Shown here piece by piece: positions 51,585 to 60,456 of a stretch of 64,000 bases of DNA. The translations under genes were made by a program, and so were the position numbers. The notes under the pieces are model-generated. The model made no database searches. It was not told the DNA's origin and was given only the letters and a program-made list of their open reading frames with translations. Positions within the stretch are counted from its first letter, which is position 1, and each line of letters starts with the position of its first letter. The stretch is from Methylocystis sp. (GTDB lineage Bacteria > Pseudomonadota > Alphaproteobacteria > Rhizobiales > Beijerinckiaceae), in contig NZ_JAKFWS010000013.1 of NCBI RefSeq assembly GCF_021731785.1, positions 1 to 64,000 on the forward strand, written 5' to 3'.

Positions 51585-52525
51585 GTGCTACTCAGGACGC
51601 GCCGATCCATCCGCGCAAGGCGCGATCCTATGCAGGGAAAGTTATCGAGCATCACTTCGGATCGAAGCCCAAGCGCATCGTGGCGCGCGGCGGCGGCCTT
51701 ACCAATTTCGTGTTTGAAGTCCGCCATGCGGAAGGCGATTTCATCGTCCGCATGAACACGACGCCGGACAAGCTAAAGGACTATCTCAAGGAGCAATGGG
51801 CGATCGCCAAGGCCAGCGAGGCCGGCGTGCCGACCGCGAAGATTCTGGAGGTTGGCGCCGACATCATCGGCATGCCTTACATGGTGCTTCCAAAAATCGA
51901 GGGGCAGGAGGCGACGCACCATCCCGATCGCTTCGCGATTCTGCACGAGATGGGCCGTCTGACCGCTCTCATCCACTCCATCAAAACATCGGGTTTTGGC
52001 CATACCTTCGATTGGTCGGGCAACCAGCTCTCGCGCAAAGAGACCTGGAAGGAGTATCTCCACGACGAACTGAAAGTTGAAGCGCGGCTCGACCTGCTCG
52101 ATGAGCAGGACATGCTCGACGCCGGCCAGCTTAAGCGCCTGCGATCCCTTGTCCGCGAAATGGAGCGATGGGAGGAGCCGACGCCTGTCCTCAATCATGG
52201 CGACATGCGGCTAAAGAACGTCGTCGCCGACGCCTCCGGCGCGGTCGCCGCCGTGATCGACTGGGAGTGCTGCGCCTCCAATGTTGCGCCTTATTGGGAT
52301 CTCTCGGTGGCGCTCCATGATCTCTCGGTCGACGCCAAGCAGGAGTTTCTGATCGGCTATGGTCTGAAAGAGGATAAGGTCCGCGAAATTGCGCCGATCA
52401 TAAAGGCGATCAATATCATTAATTACGCGCCCTATGTGGAGCGGGCTGTCGCAGAGCGGGATTGGGCGCAGCTTGAACAATATCGCACGCGCCTGTCCGG
52501 CGCGCTGGACTTATATTCTCTGTGA
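51581..52525 (+). CDS. APH/choline-kinase-fold phosphotransferase
   Basis: 314-residue kinase-like protein. ATP-binding lobe features are GGGLTNFVFEVRHAEGDFIVRM and a Lys-containing strand; the catalytic loop is LNHGDMRLKNVV with the Asp base and Asn ligand, and the metal-binding AVIDWECC follows. Such enzymes phosphorylate small hydroxyl compounds, such as choline, homoserine, sugars or aminoglycosides. Coupling to a HAD phosphatase by ATGA overlap argues for metabolite salvage or futile-cycle control rather than antibiotic resistance. A partial decayed efflux operon follows 357 bases later. Confidence 0.84.
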   Translation: MSATQDAPIHPRKARSYAGKVIEHHFGSKPKRIVARGGGLTNFVFEVRHAEGDFIVRMNTTPDKLKDYLKEQWAIAKASEAGVPTAKILEVGADIIGMPYMVLPKIEGQEATHHPDRFAILHEMGRLTALIHSIKTSGFGHTFDWSGNQLSRKETWKEYLHDELKVEARLDLLDEQDMLDAGQLKRLRSLVREMERWEEPTPVLNHGDMRLKNVVADASGAVAAVIDWECCASNVAPYWDLSVALHDLSVDAKQEFLIGYGLKEDKVREIAPIIKAINIINYAPYVERAVAERDWAQLEQYRTRLSGALDLYSL

Positions 52526-52882
52526 CGCTGTCAGATTTCGGACCGTGACGCGCATCGGCGTGACCTTGCCTGTCGCGGCGGCGTAACTGTCGTGCGTTGT
52601 TAATTTTCGGTCGAAGAGGCCCGGCGAGGACTGATTGACCCTGGCGCGAGCCGATGGCAACCTTGACGTGTGCCCCCCGGAACTTCGGACGCCAGCAATC
52701 AGTATTGCGCGGCGCGTATAGCAATGATCCAGAAATATTTTGTTCACAGCAACGTTATACGCGTTCACTGTCACTGTTCAGTCGCAGTTCACAGTCGTTA
52801 GAAGAATGTCTTGAGCATGTTCTGGCGCTCATGACAGAAAGCATGGCTATCCGGAGTCGGTCGGCTCGGCGGCGATCGGGAA
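52526..52882 (+). other. Intergenic region with three direct repeats
   Basis: No gene is evident. Three GTTCAC(A/T)G units at 52742-52749, 52763-52770 and 52787-52794 are spaced 21 and 24 bases apart, on about the same helix face, in an AT-richer patch. They lie 90-140 bases before the start of the broken adaptor gene and look like an operator for its lost operon. Confidence 0.45.
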
Positions 52883-53520
52883 GTGAAACAGGCGTTGGAT
52901 CTCGCAAGCCGCATCTCATTAAGCCGACGCCAAATGCTCATTGCGGCATCGGCGTTTGGCGCATTGGCGCTGATCGGCGCCCTGTTTTATCGAATGAGTC
53001 CCGACGGGAGTCTTTCCCGCGAGGAGATGGGAAAGGCGTCGGATGGCCGGCGCCTCCCGCCGCTCGTGCGCAAGGGAAAAACGATATTCATTCCCGATGG
53101 CTCGCCCTATCGCGCGCATATCGTCGTCGCGCCGGTCGAAACTCGCAATCTCAGCCTCAGTCGGGTCGTGCCGGGCGCGGTCGAAGCCGATCCAGCCCGG
53201 ACGGTGAGAGTGTTGGCGCCGGTCAACGGACGCGTCAGCGAACTCGACGTCGAGCTTGGCGACAATGTCAAGAGGGGCCAGCCCCTGGCGACCATTGATT
53301 CGGGCGATCTGGCGCAGGCCGTGGCCGCCGCGGAAAAGGCCCGCGCCTCGGCAAAACTGACCAAGAGCTCCCTGGATCGGGCCACCGGATTGAACAAGGC
53401 GGGCGGCCTTGCGCTGAGAGAATTGGAGCAAGCGCAGAACGACTATCTGCAGGCGACTTCGGAACTGAAGCGCGCCGAAGCCCGGCTCGACGTGATCGGC
53501 GACAACAGCAAGGTCACGCG
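52883..53520 (+). pseudogene. Truncated RND efflux adaptor (CzcB/HlyD-like), N-terminal part
   Basis: Membrane-fusion protein fragment: signal anchor (RRQMLIAASAFGALALIGALF), RVLAPVNGRVSELDVELGDNVKRG for the first lipoyl half-motif, then the helical hairpin AEKARASAKLTKSSLDRATG, GGLALRELEQAQNDYLQATS and ELKRAEARLDVIGD. At the expected return into the second lipoyl half the sequence breaks at about 53517. From there another frame codes for an outer-membrane factor. The beta-barrel and C-terminal domains are missing, so the protein cannot work. Start is a GTG at 52883; an ATG at 52934 is possible. Confidence 0.8.
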
Positions 53521-54411
53521 GCCATTCAAGAGGCGTCGATCCGGGGTCAGATCGCGGCGACGAAGAACATCATCGCGATTCTCAAGGACTCGCTCGGAAT
53601 CCTCAATCGACAATATTCCTTCGGCTCCATCGCCAAGGCCGATGTCGTCGCGCAGGAGGCGGCGCTCGCGCAGGCCGAGCAGGCGCTGCCGCCGCTGGAA
53701 AAGCAGCTCGCGCTCCAGCGCGACCTCCTCACCGCCCTGGCTGGCCGCTTCTCCTTTGATGAAATCGAGCAGAAATTCATCCTCGCGCGGCTGAAGCTGC
53801 CCGTGACGGTTCCGGTCAGCGTGCCCTCGATGCTGGTCGAGCAGCGTCCGGACATCCGCGCCGCCGAAGCCAATCTTCATGCCGCGACCGCGGCGGTCGG
53901 CGTCGCGCGCGCCTCTCGGTTGCCCAACATCACGCTCTCCGCCAATCTCGGCGCGAGCGCTTTTCATGTCGCGCAGCTCTTCGCGCCGGGCACGGGGTTC
54001 TATACATTGGCCGCGAATGCGGCCCAGCCGCTTTTCGACGGCATGACGCTTCTGAACAAGGAGCGTTCAGCCGTCGCCGCCCTGGAGCAGGCCGATGCTC
54101 AGTACCGCAGCACGGTGATCAACGCATTTCAGAACGTGACCGATGCGCTGCGTTCCTTGCAGTCGGACGCAAGGGCGGTCGAAACCGCGCGCAAGAGCGA
54201 AGACGCCGCGAAACGCAGCCTCGATATCGTGCGCATGCAATTGAAATATGGCCAAGTATCTCAGATCGCCGTATTTACCGCCCAGCGCATCTATTTCTCG
54301 GCGTCGCTCATGCGGGTGCAGGCCGAAGCCACGCGACTCGCCGATACGGCGGCGCTGTTCATGGCGCTCGGCGGCGGCTGGTGGAATCGCGCGCCTGACA
54401 TGCCGCATTAG
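53521..54411 (+). pseudogene. Truncated outer-membrane factor (NodT/TolC-like), C-terminal part
   Basis: In a frame different from the adaptor's, and continuous from 53521, comes the back two thirds of an RND outer-membrane channel: AIQEASIRGQIAATKNIIAI, SFGSIAKADVVAQEAALAQAE, LPPLEKQLALQRDLL, PSMLVEQRPDIRAAEANLHAATA, RLPNITLSANLGAS, NAAQPLFDGMTLLNKERSA and QNVTDALRSLQSDARAV. About 190 N-terminal residues, including the lipobox, are absent. The internal ATG at 53803 would give only 202 residues. Adaptor rest, any pump gene and the channel's start have been deleted together, or the assembly has joined distant pieces. Confidence 0.8.
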
Positions 54412-54460
54412 GGCGAGCCAGTCAGAGCTGTTGAACGACGGCGGCGAAAGGCGGCGCGGT

Positions 54461-56245
54461 CTAGCCGCCCGTCTTGCCGTTGTTGCCGGCGATCTCAGGC
54501 TTCTCCGCCAAGCCGTTCTTGATCTTATTGAGAATCTTCGGCAGGTCGTCGGGATCCGGATTGAGATCGCGCGCATGGTTCCACTGGAAATGCGCTTCGA
54601 GCTTGCGGCCGACGCGCCAATAGGCGTCGCCGAGATGATCGTTGATCACGGGATCGGACGGCTTCAGGTCGATCGCCTTCTCCAATTCGCGCACGGCGTC
54701 GTCATAACGCCCCAGGCGGTAATAGGCCCAGCCCAGACTGTCGACGACATAGCCGTCGCGTTGCCGCAGATCGACGGCGCGGCGCAACATCTTGAAGGCC
54801 TCGTCGAGATTGGCGCCTTTATCGACCCATGAGTAGCCGAGATAGTTCAACACCAGCGGCTGATCGGGATTGAGCTCCAAGGCCTTCTTGAGATCGGCTT
54901 CGGCCGCCGGCCAATCCTTGCGCCGTTCATTGGCGATGCCGCGATAATAGTAGAGCAGCCACTGGCTCTTGTCGGACTGCGTGCGCAGATCCAGCACGCG
55001 CGTATAGGTCGCTGCAGCGTCGGCGAAAGCCTTGCGGGAACGCTGAAGATTGCCGAGCGCGGTCAGAGCTTCCTGATTTTGCGGATTGGCGGCGACGATG
55101 GCGGATAGAGCTTCGTTCGCTTCCTTCGATTTCCCGAGAGTTTCGAGAAGCAGCGCCGCCTGCACGTCGGCGTTGACTCGCAGCGGATCGTCCTTCGCCA
55201 CGCTCTGATAAAGATCGATCGCGGCCTCTTCCTGCTTCATCCGCTCATAGATGTCGCCAAGCGTGACGAGCGCGAGCGCATTTTCCGGCGCAAGATAGAG
55301 CGACAGGCGCAGGTAGATCAGCGACGCGAGTTCGTCGCCTTGACGCCCGCCGACGGCCCCGAGCCCGTAAAGCACTTCGCCGGCGCCTTCGTTGGCGCTG
55401 CGCACCAAAGGCGGCAGCGGCTTGCCCTCGCCGAGCGCCGCAAGGCTCGCGATGACGATCGGATGATTGGGTGCGACCTCGTCAAAGGCGAGGTAGAGCT
55501 TCTTGGCTTCGTCGCGCTGTCCGTGCGTCGCGAGAAAGCGCGCATAAGCATCGACGAGCCGCAGCGTGTTCTTCTCGGCGCTATAGGCCGATTTGAAGCG
55601 CTTTTCAGCCTCGGCCTTGTCGCCGCCGAGATCGGCGATCAGTCCCGCATGATAGTCGCGGAACACCAGAAAGGCGTCGTCGGTGAGCGTATCGAGCGTC
55701 GACAGCGCGCGACGCGTGTCCTTGGCGCCGGCGTAGCTCCAAGCCGTGAGCAGCGTCGAGGTGATGTCGCGGCGGCGGTCGCCGCCGCCTTTCAAAAGTT
55801 CGGCGCGCGCGGCGGCATATTTGCGATTATTGATTTGATCAACGCCGCGCGAGAGATGCGCGAGGCCGTTGGCGCGGTCATGCGCGATCACGCGGCCGGT
55901 CAGCGAGAGCGCCTCCGCCATATTGCCGTTGGCGAGCGCTGCGACGAAGGCGCGGTCGGCGAGATCGGCGTTTTTGGGATCGTCGCGCAACGCTTCTCGG
56001 AAAAACGTCGAAGCGGCGAGCGTGTCGCGCTGCGCGCCGGCGACGATCGCCGCGAGATAATTGCCCGAGAGGCTGGAGCCGACCTCAAAGGGCCGGGCGA
56101 TGACAATGTTTTCACGCGCCGCGAGGCTGCTGTCGCAGGAGAGCGCGAAGGCGCCGGTTCCGGCAACCAGAGCGCATGACAGGCGCGCCAGAGCGCGTCT
56201 CGCGCGGCTGGCGGAGGACGCTGACGACAAGGCAGAATGGGGCAC
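54461..56245 (-). CDS. Exported tetratricopeptide-repeat protein
   Basis: About 594 residues. The GTG at 56245 begins a signal-like segment (ARRALARLSCALVAGTGAFALS); the frame is open a further 83 codons upstream without protein-like sequence. The body is a superhelix of about twelve TPR units, for example NPQNQEALTALGNLQRSRKA, WPAAEADLKKALELNPDQP and YDDAVRELEKAIDLKPSDP, with LVLNYLGYSWVDKGANLDEA typical of alphaproteobacterial envelope TPR proteins near the C-terminus. It probably scaffolds envelope assembly. It is downstream of no coupled gene; its stop is 50 bases from the convergent channel relic. Confidence 0.85.
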   Translation of the reverse strand: MPHSALSSASSASRARRALARLSCALVAGTGAFALSCDSSLAARENIVIARPFEVGSSLSGNYLAAIVAGAQRDTLAASTFFREALRDDPKNADLADRAFVAALANGNMAEALSLTGRVIAHDRANGLAHLSRGVDQINNRKYAAARAELLKGGGDRRRDITSTLLTAWSYAGAKDTRRALSTLDTLTDDAFLVFRDYHAGLIADLGGDKAEAEKRFKSAYSAEKNTLRLVDAYARFLATHGQRDEAKKLYLAFDEVAPNHPIVIASLAALGEGKPLPPLVRSANEGAGEVLYGLGAVGGRQGDELASLIYLRLSLYLAPENALALVTLGDIYERMKQEEAAIDLYQSVAKDDPLRVNADVQAALLLETLGKSKEANEALSAIVAANPQNQEALTALGNLQRSRKAFADAAATYTRVLDLRTQSDKSQWLLYYYRGIANERRKDWPAAEADLKKALELNPDQPLVLNYLGYSWVDKGANLDEAFKMLRRAVDLRQRDGYVVDSLGWAYYRLGRYDDAVRELEKAIDLKPSDPVINDHLGDAYWRVGRKLEAHFQWNHARDLNPDPDDLPKILNKIKNGLAEKPEIAGNNGKTGG

Positions 56246-56470
56246 TGGCGCTTCCCTAAAAGGCGACGATCGCGCGAATAGGCCGCCTCCCAGGAGGGAT
56301 AGCGGCCGAAAATTCAAAGTCGCGTCCAAAGATGGCCCTTTTGAGCCGCCTTCGCAAGGCGAAAGAGAAAGGGCGTGCCCGGTGGGACGGCCTTGAGCGC
56401 GACTTGGCGCATCATGCTCACTCCCCTCGCCGCGCCTCTCCCTGGACAGGCCGTCGCAGGCGGAAGAGGG

Positions 56471-56490
56471 GGCGGCGGCGCGCCGCCGCC
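56471..56490 (-). terminator. 20-bp perfect palindrome after the second L,D-transpeptidase
   Basis: GGCGGCGGCG/CGCCGCCGCC is self-complementary over 20 bases, 16 bases past the transpeptidase stop on the minus strand, followed there by CCCTCTTCC rather than a clean T-run. A GC-rich terminator is likely. Confidence 0.45.
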
Positions 56491-56506
56491 TCAAGCGTGG
56501 CGCGGA

Positions 56507-57502
56507 TCAATCATTGGTGACGATGACGAAATCCTTGCCGGAGCGGCTGTCGGGCGACAGCGGCGCGTCGGTCAGCACCATGGTCATGCCGGGATGCATG
56601 CGCGCCTGCATGGCCGAGATGAAGGACGGCTCGGCGCGAATGCGCTGAATCACGTTGGCGTCCGGCGCGATCGCCGCATCCCCCTGATGGTGCGTGATCG
56701 CGCTCCAATGCATGCCGCGCGAATCCTGGTCGGCGCCGTTCAGCACAAAGACATGCGAGCCGAGCTTGTCGCCGCCCTCGAGGCCAAGCGTCGATCTCGC
56801 GATCACATGATCGTTCTCGATCAGCTCGATCACATGATCGGCGGACGATGCCACGACGCTGGTGACGGGATAATGCTCCGACTCCGTCCAGTCGGAAGGA
56901 TGCTTCTTGCCTTCGAGTCCCGAGAGCACCTGCTCGAACTCTTGTTCCGCATAGCCGCTCAGCACCATGCCCGGATGGGTCAATTCCCAGGGGTCGGTAT
57001 GCGCGCCGGCGATGATGACCGGCGTGCCGATATGGGTGACGCCGAACAGCAATTCGGAGAACTTCGCCGGCAGGCGCACGCAACCATGCGACGCCGGATA
57101 ACCGGGCAGATTGCCGGCGTGCAGCGCGACGCCCGACCAGGTGAGGCGGTTCATGTTGGGCATCGGCGCGTCGTCGTAAAGCGACGAGTGATGATTCCTG
57201 TCTTTCTCCAGCACGACGAAGACGCCCGTCGGCGTCGAATGTCCGGGCTTGCCGGTCGAGCAGGTGGACGCGGCGATGCGCACGCCATTGCGATAGACAT
57301 GCACGCGCTGCTGGGGGATCGACACCACGACGGAGACCGGTCCCTTTGCGGCGAGTTCGGGACGCCAGATGAACTCGCCCGGCTTGAGCCGGCTCACGTC
57401 CGCCATCGTCTCGGCGCCATAGGCGCGCCGGCCGATGACGACGGCGCCCGCCCCGAGCATGGCGCAAAGAAATCCGCGGCGATTCGCTGCAATAATGGTC
57501 AT
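56507..57502 (-). CDS. L,D-transpeptidase, short YkuD type with Tat-like signal
   Basis: 331-residue exported protein. The start MTIIAANRRGFLCAMLGAGA holds a twin-Arg pair followed by a hydrophobic run, compatible with Tat export. The YkuD domain has VSIPQQRVHVYRNGVRIAAS, CSTGKPGHSTPTGVFVVLEK, and the catalytic HAGNLPGYPASHGCVRLP. The C-terminal third (HPGMVLSGYAEQEFEQVLSG, then a repeated domain) is of unknown function. It differs from the larger YcbB-like enzyme at 10662-12296, so two routes for 3-3 cross-links may exist. The ATG at 57502 is chosen over a 15-codon extension. Confidence 0.9.
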   Translation of the reverse strand: MTIIAANRRGFLCAMLGAGAVVIGRRAYGAETMADVSRLKPGEFIWRPELAAKGPVSVVVSIPQQRVHVYRNGVRIAASTCSTGKPGHSTPTGVFVVLEKDRNHHSSLYDDAPMPNMNRLTWSGVALHAGNLPGYPASHGCVRLPAKFSELLFGVTHIGTPVIIAGAHTDPWELTHPGMVLSGYAEQEFEQVLSGLEGKKHPSDWTESEHYPVTSVVASSADHVIELIENDHVIARSTLGLEGGDKLGSHVFVLNGADQDSRGMHWSAITHHQGDAAIAPDANVIQRIRAEPSFISAMQARMHPGMTMVLTDAPLSPDSRSGKDFVIVTND

Positions 57503-57602
57503 GACATGGCCCCCCAAGGTCCACGAGTAACGAACCGCGGGTAGCACGAACGCTTAAGCTGGCAAAGTGCGGCGGGGCACAGCGCGACAAGCGACCAAGG
57601 CG

Positions 57603-57812
57603 ATTCGAAAGGACGCGCTCGCGGGGACGCCGCACGCTTGAGTTACGGAAATACTTGGACGCTCGGCGGCGCCGGAGTTGCCATTTGGATCGTTCAAATT
57701 TTTCGGAGCAGCAGATTTGAAACATCACATTGTCGCGGAGCCGCTCTCATTGCGCTGATGATCGCCGCCGCCGGCGCGTCCGCTGGACCGCGTCGCAGCG
57801 AGAGCATTTTTA
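57603..57812 (+). pseudogene. Decayed duplicate of the secreted-protein gene at 59713
   Basis: About 200 bases align with 59597-59800, both beginning ATTCGAAA and sharing GAGTTACGGAA, GCGGCGCCGG, ATCGCCGCCGCC and CCGCGTCGCAGCG in the same order and spacing. The alignment covers the leader and the signal-peptide codons. In this copy the ATG has become TTG and a base is missing within the GTCGCCGGAGCC stretch, so no signal peptide is produced; the rest of the gene is gone. The surrounding 57503-58066 gap contains no other gene. Confidence 0.6.
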
Positions 57813-58066
57813 CGCGCCGCCTTATGCAGACGCCGTTCCATTGAGTTCTGTCTTGAGAACCCATCGCTTCTGAATTGAGCTGTGCGCGCGGCTGCGGTCC
57901 TCGAAGCGCTTTCCGCCGTCCAAAAAGGACCGTTTGGCTTCGTCGCCGGTCGCGCCGCCTCTCGATGGACGAGGCGCGGAAGATCTGGATGAACAACTTT
58001 TGAATTCAGTGACGAAGGGAGGGACAAGACAACGACTCATCGCGCTTCTCGGTATGGGTGTGGCTA

Positions 58067-58411
58067 TCAAGCAAGTTCTGTAATCTCATCCTCATTGGCG
58101 GGCAGGATGCCATCGTTCTCCCCTTCATCGGCCGGAACGACGCCGTCGTTTTCCTCTTCATTTGTCGGAACGACATCATCCTTTGGCTCCTCGCGCACCG
58201 GGTGGCTGAGATCGGCTACGTTGGCGGCTACCGGGGCTGGCCTCTTGAAAGCGTTCCAGCCACGCGCCGCCCTTGGAGGCGAACGCGGGAGCTCGATGAC
58301 GACGAAGACAGCCTGGCATTTGGGACAGGCGGGAGGCGCCCGATTGAGATCAAAAAAGAGCGTCTCACATTGCAAGCATCGGCGCTTTGCGCCGAGTTCA
58401 GCTTTGGCCAT
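58067..58411 (-). CDS. FYDLN/TIGR02300 family protein with acidic repeats
   Basis: 114-residue soluble protein. The N-terminus AKAELGAKRRCLQCETLFF followed by DLNRAPPACPKCQAVF has two CxxC pairs for zinc and matches the FYDLN-acid family. The C-terminal tail is an 11-residue motif repeated about three times (NDGVVPADEGE, NDGILPANEDE and a first copy DDVVPTNEEEN), encoded by a 33-base near-tandem repeat at about 58085-58181, and very acidic. The ATG at 58411 is preferred over one five codons earlier. Function unknown; a zinc-ribbon adaptor is plausible. Confidence 0.85.
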   Translation of the reverse strand: MAKAELGAKRRCLQCETLFFDLNRAPPACPKCQAVFVVIELPRSPPRAARGWNAFKRPAPVAANVADLSHPVREEPKDDVVPTNEEENDGVVPADEGENDGILPANEDEITELA

Positions 58412-58639
58412 GGTGGATCCTCTCACAGCTTGTGCTCTCTATTCGGCGCAGCTTGTGGTTTGACTGAAGCGCAGCCTTGTCTGCAGCGCTCTCGCCGCTA
58501 AGCGTAGGTGTGACTGCGGATTTTAGTTGGAGCGCCATGAAAGGCGCTCCCGCTAAGCGCGCAAGCGCGAGGCGTATGCGGATGATCATCGTCAAGGCTT
58601 GCGCCAAAAGAGCGGCCCAAACCCTCTCTTATTAGCAGC

Positions 58640-59026
58640 TCAGAATCCGGCCCTGATCGTAAAGGCGGTCTTGCCGTCACAGAGGACTTCGCCAATCAGT
58701 CCGCGAGACCTTTGATCGTCATGTGTCGGGCTGTGGCCAGACCAAACGCAGTCCTTTTTCCCGTCGCTTCGGTTGACCGTATTCACGGTGTAAACAGAGT
58801 CGTGAACTGAGCCATCAAGGGCATATGTAAGGACGGCGCCGTTATCGCGCTGCATATTCGCGTCGCCCGATATCTTGTTATTGTCGATCCGCACTGTCCA
58901 AATGCCTTGGGAGCTTTTGACGCCTGCAGGGCTTTCCTCAGTGACATTCCAGTTTTGGCTCGCCGCTAAGGCCGGCGCGCTCAGCGCGAAGAGAATTGCG
59001 ACGCTTCGTAGTGAGAGTTTGAGCAT
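58640..59026 (-). CDS. Small secreted protein of unknown function
   Basis: 128-residue exported protein with a clear signal (LSLRSVAILFALSAPALAA) and a beta-rich mature part: NWNVTEESPAGVKSSQGIW, TVRIDNNKISGDANMQRDNG, CVWSGHSPTHDDQRSRGLIG, ending TAFTIRAGF. Two cysteines could form a disulfide. GGAGG lies five bases before the ATG. I do not recognise the family. The 228-base gap on its downstream side, toward the FYDLN gene, shows no gene. Confidence 0.7.
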   Translation of the reverse strand: MLKLSLRSVAILFALSAPALAASQNWNVTEESPAGVKSSQGIWTVRIDNNKISGDANMQRDNGAVLTYALDGSVHDSVYTVNTVNRSDGKKDCVWSGHSPTHDDQRSRGLIGEVLCDGKTAFTIRAGF

Positions 59027-59092
59027 GTTATCCTCCGAATGATTTATAAGAAACTTCCGGCAGCCTTTGCGGAAGCGGATTGTCGAGTCTCG

Positions 59093-59251
59093 TTAGGCGA
59101 CAGTCGCCAATTGAGCGCCGACAAACGCCGTGATGGCGGCAGTCATAGCAGCGGCGATCAGAAGGATTGCTAAGATGGGAGCGACTGTCCTTAGCCGAAA
59201 AAATCCAAGTTCTTCAGGCGCAACAGGCAGCCCTACGGTGTCAATCTGCAT
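59093..59251 (-). CDS. 52-residue single-pass membrane protein
   Basis: Starts MQIDTVGLPVAPEELGFFRL and has one hydrophobic segment TVAPILAILLIAAAMTAAIT, ending in LATVA. AAGGA is six bases upstream of the ATG at 59251. It lies between two other small envelope proteins, all reading on the minus strand. Function unknown; the frame can be opened 46 codons further up but without protein character. Confidence 0.55.
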   Translation of the reverse strand: MQIDTVGLPVAPEELGFFRLRTVAPILAILLIAAAMTAAITAFVGAQLATVA

Positions 59252-59712
59252 GATTTGTCCTTCAAGAAATTTCGTCGCGCTCGCGAATGCAGCGCAGTGT
59301 CGATCGACGTTCTGTAGAGGAAGTCGCGCCAAGCGCTGCTTTAGCGCTCTCGGGCAAGGTCGTTCGACGGAAATCGATAGTAGTAACATAAGTAGCGCGA
59401 CCTCCTAATACAAGGTGGCGCTGCAAAAGGCATTTCAACGCTCGGCTTTGTGCCGAAAACTAATTGCGGTTGTTTCTAACGCCCCAGTCGCGCGTCGCTC
59501 AGCGCAGAGGATCAATCTGGCGATTTGATCCATGCGAGCACAATTTGAAGATGACAAAGATCGCCGTAACGTCGACCGAAGACGACCGGCCGAGCAATTC
59601 GAAACGATGCGTTTGCTGGGGAAGCGCTGCATGTCGAGTTACGGAACTCACTGAGGCGCTTGCGGCGCCGGCGTTAGCATTCGGATACTTCTTTTCGCTG
59701 GGAGACGCGCAA
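59252..59712. other. Intergenic region between divergent small genes
   Basis: No gene found in 461 bases. A hairpin GCGCgACCT...AGGTgGCGC lies at 59395-59421. The right half (from 59597) is the leader duplicated at 57603, with the short palindrome GAGTT-ACGG-AACTC at 59636-59649. Confidence 0.5.
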
Positions 59713-60171
59713 ATGAAAAAGAACATCGTCGCCGGAGCCGCCGTCATCGCCCTGGCGATCGCCGCCGCCGACGCGTCGGCCTCGACCGCGTCGCAGCGGG
59801 AATACAAGCGCGGCTACGCCGATTGCAAGGCGGGCCGCTGGGACGAAAACCAGCATGGCGTATCCTATAAGAACGGCTGTCGCGCCGCCGAGGATCAGCG
59901 CGCCGGGGCAGGGGCAGGGGGCGCCGCCAAGCCAGCTGGCGGCGGGCTACGCGGCGATACGGGCGGGCTGCGCGGCGACAAGCGGGCCTGCCTGCTGGCG
60001 GTAAAGCGGCAAACGAACAATCCGAAGGTCTTCGTGCTCAGCGTCGAAACGTCGGAAGCGAATAATAGCGTGACGATCGGCGTCGGCCCCAGTCGCGCGC
60101 CCTGGCGCTGCCTCGTCAAGCGCGGAATCGTCGCCGACGTCATGTCGCTGACCGATGAGGGGAGGCTGTGA
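59713..60171 (+). CDS. Secreted protein with cysteine pairs, unknown function
   Basis: 152-residue exported protein. The signal is KKNIVAGAAVIALAIAAADASA. A first domain REYKRGYADCKAGRWDENQHG then YKNGCRAAEDQ is linked by a Gly/Ala/Pro-rich hinge with two copies of GLRGD to a second domain ACLLAVKRQTNNPKVFVLSV ending in WRCLVKRGIVADVMSLTDEG. Four cysteines suggest two disulfides. GGAG lies eight bases before the ATG. Copies of the second domain occur in other alphaproteobacteria as far as I recall, without known role. A decayed duplicate of the start lies at 57603. Confidence 0.72.
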   Translation: MKKNIVAGAAVIALAIAAADASASTASQREYKRGYADCKAGRWDENQHGVSYKNGCRAAEDQRAGAGAGGAAKPAGGGLRGDTGGLRGDKRACLLAVKRQTNNPKVFVLSVETSEANNSVTIGVGPSRAPWRCLVKRGIVADVMSLTDEGRL

Positions 60172-60294
60172 GATTTTGATGGCCGGCGGGCAAAAAAGGT
60201 AGAGCCCTTGCCCCCCGTAAAGGAGGCTCTAACTCCATGTTACGCCTCTATCAACGAGGCGCGCAGGCCATGAATGAGACGCATGGAGGAGACG

Positions 60295-60456
60295 ATGATA
60301 TCTGCCAAGGAACACATGACAATGGCGGCTGTCGGCGCGATCGTTGGAGCCGCCATCGGCGCTGGACTAGGCGGCGTGCTGTTTGGGCTCCCGGGGATTC
60401 TCGCCACGGCTGTGCTGGCGGGAATTGGCGGCGCCTTCATCGGATCGTTTCTGTAA
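60295..60456 (+). CDS. 53-residue glycine-zipper membrane protein
   Basis: Starts MISAKEHMTMAAVGAIVG and consists of two glycine-rich hydrophobic helices (AIVGAAIGAGLGGVLFG and ILATAVLAGIGGAFIGSF) joined by LPG. GGAGGAG is seven bases upstream of the ATG. Glycine-zipper peptides of this size insert in membranes and may form oligomers; function unknown. The 290-base gap after it has no gene apart from low-complexity runs. Confidence 0.6.
   Translation: MISAKEHMTMAAVGAIVGAAIGAGLGGVLFGLPGILATAVLAGIGGAFIGSFL

Noticed and set aside
57822-58070. 82-codon minus-strand frame between the second L,D-transpeptidase and the FYDLN gene
   Set aside because: No ribosome-binding site, no hydrophobic or domain pattern, and overlaps other equally poor frames.
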